DNA of 64,000 nt, taken from contig JAINUW010000268.1 of assembly GCA_020205615.1 (NCBI GenBank), forward strand, positions 1-64,000, written 5' to 3'. The translations under genes were made by a program, and so were the position numbers. Each line of letters opens with the position of its first letter. Within the stretch, counting starts at the first letter, position 1. Positions 35,013 to 46,558 of this stretch are shown piece by piece. The notes below the pieces were generated by a model. It saw only the letters and a list, made by a program, of their open reading frames with translations. It was not told the DNA's origin and made no database searches. This DNA comes from Panax quinquefolius. Lineage: Eukaryota > Streptophyta > Magnoliopsida > Apiales > Araliaceae.

Positions 35013-35836
35013 CTTTTTTTCTGCAATTTCTATTTGGCTCTTTCTCATATTGTCAAATTATTCAGCGAATAAGTTCATACCATTAGTGTTTTTGTTGGAA
35101 CGTTTGGTCTTTGCTTGATTGCGACCTATGGGTCGTTGTAGTTCATGGTATCCTTGACTGAATGGCGAATCATCATCGTCAAGGTTAATTGAGGTTGTGA
35201 CCTAAATTGGTGTCGTTGGAGTAGATGAATTGGATGATTTTTCAGTGGCATCAACATCCAAATTCAAACTAGCTCTTTTCCTGTGCTTAATTATTCGTTG
35301 TTTCTCCTCTTTGTCTTCAGTATATTTTAACCATTTTGCACAATTTTTAAGAATTAACCAACAACCAAAATACTTAAATTGATGCTTGTGGATTCCAAAA
35401 AATATTTGATTGTAAGTTTCAATCTAAAAAAATAAAAATAAATAAGAAAGTATTCACAACCACTTTATTTAGTCATGTATGAATAAAAAAATTCACGTAA
35501 TAACTTGTTGTATTTTCCATGTTAAATCCGCTTGTTGGAGCGCTATCCACCCTACATACACATGCAATATATTTGTTGAGCTCCCTTTGAAGGATTGACC
35601 AACGATTGGATCCAAACTCTTGTTGGGACGGTTTGTGCTAGTACCTAATATGATTTTAAATTCATCCAAAATATTTTCCCACAAATTCGGTCGCGTTTGA
35701 TCCGTGCTCGTGATAGAATTTTCTGACACTCGTACCCGTGCTTTACATAATACTTCATCTTCTTGCTTAGTCCAATTTGGATTCCTTTCACTTTGTTGAT
35801 CACAAGTGTTTTGCATTGTTGATCATAATACTTCAT
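35013..35836 (-). pseudogene. Harbinger ORF1, N-terminal half (Myb/SANT-like)
   Basis: On the minus strand, NPNWTKQEDEVLCKARVRVS (35770-35711) is the start of a Myb/SANT-like DNA-binding domain with its W-T-x-E-D-E pattern; DQTRPNLWENILDEFKI and, in another frame, WSILQRELNKYIACVG follow. A probable 73-bp intron lies at 35424-35496 (GT donor, pyrimidine-rich TTTTTTTAG acceptor), then FFGIHKHQFKYFGCWLILKN. An Asp-rich LDDDDSPFSQGYHELQRPIG segment follows. The protein binds the transposon ends and helps the transposase in characterised PIF/Harbinger elements. Two frame changes and stops break it, and the C-terminal half lies 9 kb away because of the hAT. Confidence 0.75.
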
Positions 35837-36180
35837 CTTACATATTTACTCAAAAGAGTTATCATTCATATTTATGTATATAACTCATAATAAAAAAATA
35901 TATAATTTTTAATTGAATGCAACTAAAAGTGCATATACATCTGCGTATTGCAGTCGCAACTGAATGTCTGTTAAAGCTCAAAGATTCAAGACGAACTAAT
36001 TAAGTTTAAGATTGTCTTAATCGTTAATGATCGTGTCTCAGTGTCTGTTAATGAATCTTAATTTTAGTTTGCCATGTTAATTTTTTTCCCCTTGGTTAAT
36101 GAATCTAATTAATCTTAATTCAATGCAAATGCATTTTTGAGTCTCGGCTCTCGACTCAAATTTAGCGAAATTAATTATTA
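35837..36180. other. Flank of the Harbinger remnant, nothing recognised
   Basis: AT-rich sequence without ORFs or clear repeats. The outer end of the Harbinger element should lie here or further right, but no matching terminal repeat could be paired. Confidence 0.4.
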
Positions 36181-36452
36181 CCTCTGTTCCTAAAAGATTG
36201 TCGTTTAAAGTTTTGGCACATGGATTAAGAAAGTATCATTTACCAAGTAAAATTTGTGTAAAATTCCATCACTACCCCTTTATGGGAAGTTGAAAACTAT
36301 TAATACAAGGAAGAAAATTTCTTGGGATAATGAGAGAATGTAGGGGTAATATAGGAAAGTAAATAATTTATTCTCCTCAAAAATTGTAAACGACAAATAT
36401 TTTGAAACAAATTTTTTCTTCTAAAACGACAATCTTTTATGAACGGAGGGAG
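36181..36452. mobile_element. Stowaway-type MITE (Tc1/mariner)
   Basis: About 272 bp between TA dinucleotides (36179-36180 and 36453-36454). The right end read inward, CTCCCTCCGTTCATAAAAGA, matches the Stowaway consensus; the left end CCTCTGTTCCTAAAAGATTG is its slightly diverged partner. TTGTCGTTT follows on both sides. Non-coding. Confidence 0.8.
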
Positions 36453-36544
36453 TAAGTTTCTTGACCAAGTTGCACTTGAATCGAGTCGAGCTAAATTGAA
36501 TTAAACTTTAAGAATGTTTGTTTGTTTGTAAGAATTACACTTGG

Positions 36545-36760
36545 GATAAAACTATTAATTCTAAGTGTCTTGTTTGTTTTTAAATTTAGACTTGAGACTA
36601 TTAGTCCAATGATTATAAAATGAATTAAGATTAGGGACTATTTAATACTATGTTTAACTAGGTATTATAATCCCATCATCACGTGGGATTAAAAATTTAT
36701 GGACAAAACTAACCTTTATTTCTTTTAATATGACTAGCGTGTATTAATAAATAGAAATTA
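36545..36760 (+). repeat. Left arm of an outer inverted-repeat element
   Basis: It shares CTAGGTATTATAATCCC and GATTAAAAATTT stretches in inverted order with 60260-60476. A second matching stretch is 37255-37320 against 60110-60200 (ATCCAATCTTTTAATTA and AACATAACATGAGATTA). The MULE at 37345-59992 lies between, so both arms belong to one older element that it invaded. The ends could not be fixed. Confidence 0.5.
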
Positions 36761-37335
36761 ATAAAAATCCTGGACAAATTTTAACTTAATTTATATATAT
36801 TAGTTTTTTTTATGAGAATAAAAGCTTGTTAATACAAGTGAAATGTATTAATACATTGATTTTTAATACACTTCAACGTTAATATACCTGTAATCATATA
36901 CACTTAAACGTTAATACACTTCAGCATGTATTAATATTGTGTATTAATACATTAATATACCTGTAATAATGTATTAATACACTTCAACGTTTTCGTAGTT
37001 ATAATTATTTTTTATGAGAATAAAAACTTATTTTGAAAATACATCTACATTTACTATTAAAAGTTTATCATTTATTTTCTTAAAATAATTTTTTTCATGA
37101 CGAGCTTCATCATAACTGTCTCTAGTACGTGTACATGTGATATGTTTAAATAATGTTTTATTTATTTATAGGCGTCTTTTTGATGTATAAACAAATTTAA
37201 ATTATAATTTAAAATATGTTATTATTGGTAAGTGTATAATAGTCCAAATGACATTTTTTTATCCAATCTTTTAATTAATTTTGTTAAAAATAAACATAAC
37301 ATGAGATTATTTTAAGTTACCATAAAAAGGATTAA
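36761..37335. other. Interior of the outer inverted-repeat element
   Basis: No gene. It holds short, partly palindromic repeats around GTATTAATACACTTCAACGT (36835-36985). The last 9 bases before the MULE (37336-37344) are its target duplication. Confidence 0.45.
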
Positions 37336-37344
37336 TATTTATAA

Positions 37345-37445
37345 GGGTTAAGTTCAGATCACCACCTGGGGTTTGGGCGTTTTCCCACTTAACCACCTGT
37401 AGTCAGTAAAGCTACATTTAAACTCCTCACTTTTTGAGTTGAAGT
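37345..37445 (+). repeat. Left terminal inverted repeat of the Pack-MULE
   Basis: It differs from the right repeat at only a handful of positions over about 100 bp, for example CACCTGGGG here against CACTTGGGG. Beyond it, 37446-37568 is MULE interior with a TA run at 37507-37534. Confidence 0.85.
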
Positions 37446-37503
37446 GAATAAATGCTTTCCGTCTTAACTCTATTACTTGAATTGGCTAAAGACTTAATTA
37501 TCC

Positions 37504-37540
<37 letters not shown>

Positions 37541-37568
37541 TGATGATTGAGAACCATGTTTAGTAAAT

Positions 37569-37633
37569 CTTTCTCTATTTCCTGCAAGTACTGAGAGGCA
37601 ATTACCACATCTCGAGCGACCAAGATGGGATAG
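37569..37633 (-). pseudogene. Captured F-box/LRR fragment, distal part
   Basis: On the minus strand this continues the F-box begun at 54727-54687. After a one-base frame change it reads ARDVVIAS, then in another frame TCRK-stop-RK. The TAG stands where the F-box proteins of the At1g67190 type have Trp (ASATCRKWRE, recalled from that family). Homology ends at about 37569. Gypsy C separates the two parts and repeats the 5 bp GATAG on both sides, so they were contiguous before its insertion. Confidence 0.65.
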
Positions 37634-40469
37634 TGTGGACGCCCCAAAATAGGTCCATTCCATCCAACCCATTTCGAAGTCGCCAAATACATGAATGCAG
37701 AAATAACTACAACTTTCTTATTACAACATATAAAGCTGTGAGTTTAAATACGAGATATTGCCATCTATACAATATCCACACGCAAATAAATCTCCATCAT
37801 AATTATTGATACATTATTTTACAAAAATGGTGATGACTACTAAACAACTCTCTCTAGAACATTCATTCCATACTCGACTAGTACTTGCATTACATTCGCG
37901 CCTCTCGAGAAGAAAAATGGAACAAAAAGGAAAAGGGTGAGCTCAACTAGCCAAGTAAAGAATATTATGACTAAGATAATATACAACAAATTATCGTTAG
38001 TCTCCAACAGGAAAAATCTAATAGAATACAATAGACAACAGGTTTTAAATCAACAATCTGCAATGAAACAACAATTCATTAGAAGAGTTAAGTAGAGAAT
38101 GCAAACTACTATCTTCTATATATGAATTTAAAAGTTCATCGTCGATATTTTATCCTGTAACATCAATCAATATATATCCGAATCAAATATTCAACTTTGC
38201 ACTATGGGCCAAAGATATTCATCAGTTGGTCATGTTCATCTAAACACTGCTCATCTTTGCACTACGGGCCAAAGATATTAATCAATCGATCATGTTCATC
38301 TCAACACTGCTCATCTTTGACACTTCTGGACCAAAGATATTCATCAAGAAATCATTCATCTTTGCAGACTATGGGCCAAAGATATTCCATAATATCATCA
38401 TTTAAGATGAAGATGATGAAAATATTTTAAAGAAACGAATCCGGTGAAACAAAATGACAAGGATTAAGGATTAAGGATTCGTACTTTGTTTTATCCACGC
38501 CCAAAAATACCTCAAAAATAATCATAGGGGTGTAAAATTCAAGAATGATCAAAACATGGATACAATCAAAGCTAGTATCCGAATAGATATTTTAGATTTA
38601 AAAGAAAAATTTTCATTTTTAAATTGAATAGTGCCATGATTCGTGGATAGTCTCAGATACGTGAATAGTCTTAGTATCACGTGAATAGTAACTCAGACAC
38701 CAAAAGATAGAAATTCCACAAAAAACATCTTCACGCTTACATCATGAATAGTACTCGTGAATAGTAACTTCGTGAATAGTAACTCATGAATAGTAACTCG
38801 TGAATAGTAACTCATGAATAGTAACCCCGAGCATGAAAAAGTTCCAAATTTGATAAAAAGTTCAACCAATATTTCAAAGATAATGATATTGAAGAAATAA
38901 TATCATTTGAGAAGAAAATAACATCCCTTACCTCGAAAGACAATTACTTAGTTAAAACAGGATATAAGCTATGACTTGAACTTGCACCGTATAGCAATAC
39001 TCAAAGTATACTCACAAGAATACGCTCAATATATCGAGAGAGAAATAGAGAGAAAACTTCAGTTTCTGGTGTGATTTTCAATTCTAACCTAAGCACCCTA
39101 TTTATAGAAATCGCTGTAACACCAAAGTAGAAAATTGAATATAATAATATTATTTATAAACAAAATTCCTTAGCCCACCTTTGAAATCTGATTTCAGCCA
39201 TAGCACATGTTAAATGAGGTTCACAAACTCACCAAAAACGTTTTTCTCAAAATAATTAATTAAAACTCCCAAAAATCAATTATTTCGGAACTCCGAAACT
39301 TCAATAATTCATAATAAATAGCCCTTTTATCAGAAAATTCAAATCTCGCGAGTTTTTATAGGAAATTCAATTCTCTACAACTTTGCAGAAGAAAGTTTTT
39401 CCAAATTCCAAACAGAAATTGACCGAAATCCACAAACAGACGATTTTACAAGCTATAATCAAATTTCAGTCAAGAAATGGGGTCCACCGACACACAAAAC
39501 ATGTGTTAATCATTTAATGCCACAAAATACTCTTCCTCCTCATATACTCATATATATCCACATTCATTATAAAAATATCATAGTTAATATATTATTAAAA
39601 TAATATATTTAAATGAATTATTTTATCGTAAAATGATAAAATATTAATTTTCAACAATTGTCATTTTAAAATTTTCTCCATCTATATCCACATAAAATCA
39701 ATATTTTCCTCATCATATAAATCAATAATTAATTATTCACAAATAATATTACAGAATCACAAGATCTTGGCAACCGTGCCGCTCAGGAAGAGGGGCTTTC
39801 AATAAGGATCTCTCCTCATCGGGCGCAAGCAATTAGGTGACCAAACCTCTCCTTAGATGTAACTTTCTAGACATTGCCAATAATGTTTTCTAATAATATT
39901 ATTCAGATAATATGAATTATTGTTCAGATAATGGAAAATCTTTGTGTAATGACAATTTATCAAAAACAACGGTAATATAAAATATTAATGCAAAGCAATT
40001 ATTGAATCAATAAAATAAAAATCGAATAAGTAATTACCGTAACAATTATTGAGTAATGCCTTCTTACGTAAGAATCAATAATTGGTGCAATCATCGTGTG
40101 CTCTCGTTCAACAACGTGTATTAGTGTGTTTTAACCACCGGGTATTCCAATGAAGATTAATCAGTAATAACTTCACGCCAAGTTATTTATAAACAACTTA
40201 TATTTGTCGTTTTCTTCATCCAATCGCTTTCCGTTATGGGGCCCACAAAAGATCGCACCATCGCATTTAATATTCCCGAAACACTCACTTAATATTCCAC
40301 GACCAAACGAATATTCCCAAGCAATAATGAATATTTTATAACCACTTGCTTATTGAAATATTTTATGTATTTTACCCATAACTATCCACATTAATCAAAT
40401 CAACCCTTACTATTTTAAAATAATAAATAGAGGAAATTCCTTTTTATTTAAAAATTTTTGGGTCTTACA
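37634..40469 (-). repeat. 3' LTR of gypsy C
   Basis: 2,836 bp; on the minus strand TGTAAGACCC...TTTTGGGGCGTCCACA. It carries the inverse of all landmarks of gypsy 1: TATA box (39099-39106), splice-donor-like CGAG|GTAAGGG (38930), CTATTCACGAGT tandem (38745-38825) and ATCTTTGGCC minisatellite (38196-38390). The acceptor-like tract near 37907-37925 ends CTCGAG instead of CTCAG. The short ORFs at 37840-38031 and 38197-38430 are LTR sequence. Confidence 0.87.
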
Positions 40470-40479
40470 ACCTCCCTCC

Positions 40480-42595
40480 TTATGAAATTTCGTCCTCGAA
40501 ATCGACGTGACGTATTCAGTGTTTCAAAAGATGAGAATACCTCGCTTTCATTTTCGTTTCCAACTCCCGTGTCATTTCCTCAATAGCATGGTTTCTCCAC
40601 AAAACTTTAACTTGTGGTATGACTTTTCGTCGTAGGACATGCTCCTTCCTATCCAAAATCTTGACAGTACCTCTTCATACGTTAAGTCTTGGCTATCTAA
40701 ATCGGTTTAACTCAATAGACGTGGTTCGGTCGTCCACATATTTACGTAACCTCGATACGTGAAAAATGTTATGAACACACGTCATACTTGGCGGTAAAAC
40801 GAGTTTATAGGCCACAGTTCCTATTCGATCGAGAATTTTAAATGGATTAATAAATCGAAGGTTTGAGCTTTCCTCACCTCACCGATTCTCTCGCTTTTGA
40901 AATAACAACTTCTTGCACCTTCTTCTTCAAATTCATCAGCTCCGGTGTGTAGCTTGAACAGCTTTAACTTTATCGATTAAAGTCGATTATACTCGTATAT
41001 CATCACGTGGGTAACTAGAGTTTTCATCTCCATCTCTATTATTTGTAAATTATTCGAAATGAGTCTTTGACAATATCGTACTCGTACTTGTATACGATCT
41101 TCTACTCAACACGTCAGCTACCACGTTCGCTTTTCCAAGGATGGCATGGTCGGAACATGTGCTGAAATGAGTCTCCTCTTGAGTTCTTCGAAGCTCTTCC
41201 CACATTCCTTGCTCCATTCGAATTTTGTATCTCTACGAGTCACTGCGTTAATGGAATAGCGATTCGAGAATATACTTCAATGAATCTCCGATAATAACCA
41301 ACTAAGCCTGAAAGCTACGTATTTCGATTATCGAGCTTAGGTTGTTCTCAATCGTGACTCATATCCCAACCTTGGATAAGACGTTACAATGACACCTATC
41401 GATTTTACTATCGCACGAATATGGTGTCCCCTACTGAGAGTCTCGCTTCGGTGCATTCCACAAAGGAAGTCACCGAGAAAGGCTCAGTACCAAATTTATA
41501 GTTGAATTTTAACTCGAAGTTCAATAGGAGCCATTCGATATGAGATTTTAGAAATGAGTTTTGTCTGGGTTCAAAGTCGATACAATATTTAATATCGGTT
41601 TTGGGAGTAAACCAAGAAATTCTTCAGAAATACGTCGGGGAAAAATTAATAACAACAATAATATTATTCAAATCGACGTGTCTTTATTCAAATCCATAAC
41701 ATGGACTAAGAAAACTTGACATCCGTAATAAACGAATGACTTCATAGCTTGATATGAAAATGTTTGACTACAATGGTTTGATTGCTTGAATTGAATAACA
41801 AAGTTGCTTAGGAATATGAAAACTAACAACCTTACAAAAGCAATCAATTTGGCATGATGAGTAGTTAACCTTAAAATCACATCAAAACAAATATCTCTAT
41901 AGAAATAAGGTTAACGGTGTAATGTGATAGTGCCAACAACTGAATCAAGCAAGATTTCTAAACAACGGATGTAATGAAAGTTTCTCTAACGAGTCTCCAT
42001 AAATAGGTCAAAGTCTAATTTCTCCGTAGTCAAGTTCAAACGTTGGCGTAAGCAAGAGATAAAAGAATGGGTAGAAGCAGAAGTATCTAGTAAGGTATAA
42101 ACTTCGCAAGAGTTTATAATTAACTAACCCCGTGCTAACCGTTCGGGTTCCTCGCATTTTAATGACCGGTCCACGACAAACGCTCTTCCATGAACCGTTA
42201 ACTTTGACTTTTCGGGACATCCTTTTGAGTCACCATTCCCATTGGATCGGGTTTTGATATCGTATAATCTCGGCGATATGTCCTTCTTTTCCACAATTAT
42301 AGCATACCTTAAATTTGTTGCTAGGCGGTTTGAGGTGATATGTCCCTCTTTCCCCGCATTTGTAACATACGATCGGTGGTCTTTCTCCTCCTTGGAACCC
42401 GATTGCTACTCTTGGCGTTGAACTCTTCACACGGTCGTTGTTGAATCTCCTCTTTTTAAAATCTCCTCCAGGACTCGCTTCTTCTATTTGCATGGCCACG
42501 ATTACCACCAGTGAAGTGGTAGCCTTTGTCCGTATTCTTCTTTCTCATTGGTTATCGTTATTACGATGGTTGCTATCTTGATATGATCTGGTTAT
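40480..42595 (-). pseudogene. Gypsy C gag end and pol, decayed
   Basis: Minus strand from 42595: Arg-rich gag linker, then zinc knuckles IVCYKCGERGTYHLK and KVCYNCGKEGHIAEI (42385-42275, one frame, the first lacking its last Cys), protease remnant (TTHHAKLIAF, about 41860), the entrance of reverse transcriptase, then directly the region after it (around 41330-41230), LSRR-type end of RNase H (about 41110), and integrase tail (40850-40500). Stop at 40480-40482 in the polypurine tract. Reverse transcriptase, RNase H and integrase cores are missing at the same places as in gypsy 1. Gypsy D inserted at 42595/42596 inside gag. Confidence 0.78.
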
Positions 42596-45271
42596 TGTAA
42601 GACCGAAATTTTTTAAATAAAAGGAATTTCCTTTATTTATTATTTTGAAATAGTAAGGGTTGATTTGATTAATGTGGATAGTTAAGGGTTAAATACATAA
42701 AATATTTCAAAATAAGCAAGTGGTTATAAAATATTCATTGTTGTCGGGGAATATTCGTTTGGTCGTGGAATATTAAATGCATTGTCGGGGAATATTAAAT
42801 ACGGCGAAGCCAGCGATGACCATGTGTGGGCCCCATAACGGATAAGCGATTGGATGAGAAAGCGACAAAGTTTGGGTGGTTATAAATAACTGGCGTAGTT
42901 ATTACTGAATTAAGATTGTTGGAATACCCGATTGGTTAAAACACACTGATGTCTGGCGTTGTTGAGCAGTAGCGGTGCGGTATTGCATCAATTATTGATC
43001 CTTACGTACGTGAAGAAGGCACTACTCAATAATTATTACGATGAATTCTTATTTAGTATTTTATTTTATTGATTGATAATTCTTTGCGTTGGTATTTTAT
43101 ATTATTATTGTTTGATAATTGTCGCTTTGCGATATTTCCCATTATCGGATCGATAATTCATATTATTTGAATAATATTATTAGATAACATTATTGGCAAT
43201 GTCTAGAAAGTTACATCTAAGGAGAGGTTTGGTCACCTAATTGCGGCGATGAGGAGAGATCCTTATTGGAAAGCCCCTCTTTCACAGGAACAACTGGTTG
43301 TCGTAAATGTGATTACGTAATATTATTTATGAATAATTAATTATTGATTCATATGATAAGAAAATATTTATTTTATATGAATATAAATGATGGATTTATT
43401 TATGTGGTTATTAATGAAGGAATTAATCTTTGAGATGTTTTATTTGTATTTTGCCGGATTGGAGGTATTAAAAGATCAAATCGGTGTTATTACTGACTTT
43501 ATTGTGTGAGTTATAATATTTAATCCGGCCAAATTGGATCGTTGTAATTTTGGATATGTTATACATATATAAGTTGAGTATATGTCCACAAATTTTGAGC
43601 GAATTAAAATGAGCGTATAATTTATTATGAATTTTAAGAGGTGGTGATTTGAAATTAGGTTATAAATGATTTTGGTGGAAAATTCTAGAATTGGTGGGCC
43701 CCACTTTTGGTTGGTGAGAAATGTGCTCAATTGAATTTTCAAATGTGGTGGGTGGGAATAGTAGCGAGTAAAGCCATCGGAGTTTGAGTTAAGTGCGCTT
43801 GACGGCGTGCTAACATTTTCTATAAATAGAAGGCTAAGTTAGAATTGAAAATCACACCGAAACAAAGTTTTCTCTCTTTTCACTCTATATTATAGAGTGT
43901 ATTTTGTGAGTATTTAGATACTTTGAGAGTTCTTTATTGATTACAAGTTTCATTGACATCACTTGAGCCTTTCCTTCCGAAATCTTGATTCTTTGAGGTA
44001 AGGGATATTTTTTTTTTCGTAATGATATTATTTCTTGATATCATTATCTTTGAAATATTGATCTGAAGTTTTTATCAAATTTGGAACTTTTTCATATGGG
44101 GTTACTATTCATGAGTTCTTATTCACGAGTTCTTATTCATGAGTTACTATTCACGAGTTCTTATTCACGAGTACTATTCATGAAAGCGTGAAGATGTTTT
44201 TTGTGGAATTTCTATCTTTTGGTGTAGATTACTATTCACGTATACGGCCTTTATTCACGATATCTGACACTATTCACGATATCTCGGCACTATTCATAGA
44301 AAAATAAAATTTCTTCTTTTAGGTCAAAATATCTAATGCGGATACTAGCTTTGATTGTATCCATGTTTTGATCATTCTTGAATTTTACACCACTATGATT
44401 ATTTTTAAGGTATTGTTGGACATGGATAAAACAAATTACGAATCCTTAATCCTTAATCCTTGTCATTTTGTTTCACTTGGATTCGTTCTTTAAAAATATT
44501 TTCATCATCCTCGGTCTTAAATGATGATATTATTGAATATCTTTGGCACTGTAGTGCAAAGATGAATGATTTCTGAAGAATATCTTTGGCTTTGTAGTGC
44601 AAAGATGAGCAGTGTTTAAATGAACATGAACATATCTTTGGCCTTTAGTGCAAAGATGAGCAGTGTTGAATATGGAATTTGAATGGCTGTAGTGCAAAGA
44701 TGAATATTTGATTTGAGATGAATATTGATTGATGTTCTGAGGATAAAATATTGATGATGGTATTAAATTCATAGATTATAGTAGATTTCATTCTCTACGT
44801 AACTCTTACATGAATTATTATTTCATTGCGAATATTGATGCGAAACTTGTTATACATTGTATTCTATCAGATTTTTTCCTGTTGGAGACTAACGATAATT
44901 TGTTGTATATTATCTTAGTCATAGTATTCTTTCTTGGGCTAGTTGAGCTCACCCTTTTCCTTGTTGTTCCATTTTCTTCTCGGGGAGGCGAGAATGTAGC
45001 GAAGTCTTAGTCGGGGTATGGAATGAAGGTTACAGAGAGTTGTTTAGTAGTCCTCACCATTTTGTAAAATAATGTATCAATAATTATGATGGGGATTTAT
45101 TTTGCGTGTGGATATTGTCTAGAAGACAATATTATATTTAAACTCACAGTATATATTTGTCGTATTTCACACGACATTTGTATTATTGAAGTTGTAGTTT
45201 GCTTCTTATACCATGTATTTGGCGACTTCGAGAATGGGTGTTGTGTATACCTACTATTTTGGGGCGTCACG
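42596..45271 (+). repeat. 5' LTR of gypsy D
   Basis: 2,676 bp, TGTAAGACCG...TTTTGGGGCGTCACG. TATA box 43821-43828, donor-like GAG|GTAAGGG (GT at 43998), CTATTCACGAGT tandem (44103-44180), ATCTTTGGC minisatellite with fewer units (44537-44705). The acceptor region reads TTCTTCTCGGGGAGG. The shorter length compared with gypsy 1 reflects fewer minisatellite units and small deletions. Confidence 0.85.
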
Positions 45272-45287
45272 GTTAGTATCGAGCTTA
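45272..45287 (+). promoter_or_regulatory. Primer-binding site of gypsy D
   Basis: GTTAGTATCGAGCTTA immediately after the LTR resembles TTGGTATCAGAGCTTA, the initiator-tRNA-Met site. As in gypsy 1 and copia B, the base A of CAG is missing. Confidence 0.6.
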
Positions 45288-45454
45288 GGGATATGATCTC
45301 TGGCGGAGATCGGGGAATAGAACTAGGAGGAGAGGCGAGTAAATCCTTCGCTAGTGTGTCTACTAAGCTTATTTGTTAGTTGGTCGTTATATAGGGATAT
45401 TATGTGATATATTGATTTCCTTAATTAACCCTTATTTTATGATGAGTGTTGAGA

Positions 45455-46558
45455 ATGTCGTGAGAATATTAATAGTGGAGTAAATGAGGGCAGTGGAGAT
45501 GCTGTCTCACCAACGAGGAGAGCGTGTAACAGTGGCAATGTTCCTCTGTGAACAACACCATTTGGCGAGATGATGAGCGAGGGATGTTTAGAAGTTTTTT
45601 GCGGTTCATGCAAAAATCGGGACGAGGAGACTTCGTGTTCAAAATCTTGGAGGAAATGATAGCAATTCACGGGTTGTCCACGCAAGCAGTTCAAAGAGTT
45701 GGGACCACGAATTTAAGGGAAAGCGGATCCGATCATGGCGGAAACATGGGTCGAAGCAAATTACAAGATATTCGATGTCTTGGGATGCGGAGGAAACAGA
45801 AGGTTCCATTCGCTACTTTATGTTAAAAGTGGCGAGGCGGACTCTTTGGTGGGAATGCGTGAAGCGTACCCATCCACCGCTTTTCGGCGTGTCGTGGGAG
45901 ACATTTGAAGCAGTTCAATGACAAGTACTTCCACGAAAGTATTCGTCGTATGAAGGAAGTGGAGTTTATTAGACTAGAAGCGAGAATAACATGGCGGTGT
46001 CGATCTGGCGAAGTTCGGCGGAGTTATCGAGGTTGCACCTCATTTGGTGGAGAATGAGGAGCGTGTAGCGGATGTTTCTTAGAGGTTTGAAACGGCGTAT
46101 CGTCGATATCTCATTTCTCGTAAATTTTCTCTCTATTCGAGGATGTTGTCAGCGGGGCTCGGTTGTTAGGCGAGATAATGATACGTTCAACAGAGGGACC
46201 ATAACGAGGATCATCAAGAAGATAGCGGTCATCGAATAACGATAACCCGGCGGAGAAAGAAGAATACGGACAAAAGCGGTAACCACTCGGTGGTAATCGT
46301 GGCCGTGAAAATAGAAGAAGCGAGTCGGGAGGAGATTTTAAAAGAGGAGATTCAACAGCGATCATTTGAGGCGTCGGTATGATAGCAACTAGTTTTAAGG
46401 GAGAGAAGCGACCACCGGTCGTATATTACAAATCACGGGAAAGAGGACATATCGACCCCAAGCGCCTAGCAGTTTAAGGTATCTTTATAATTGTGGGAAA
46501 GAAGGACATATCGCTCGAGATTATGCGATATCGAAACCAGATCCAGAGGAATGGTGAC
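45455..46558 (+). pseudogene. Gypsy D gag, heavily decayed
   Basis: It aligns along its length with gypsy 1 gag (12865-13996), for example NNTIWRDDERGMFRSF (45551-45598) and the segment before GLKP-type sequence near 46080. The zinc-knuckle region (46428-46530) keeps the DNA context but has lost several Cys and His codons and changes frame. It is more damaged than the gypsy 1 copy. Confidence 0.72.
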
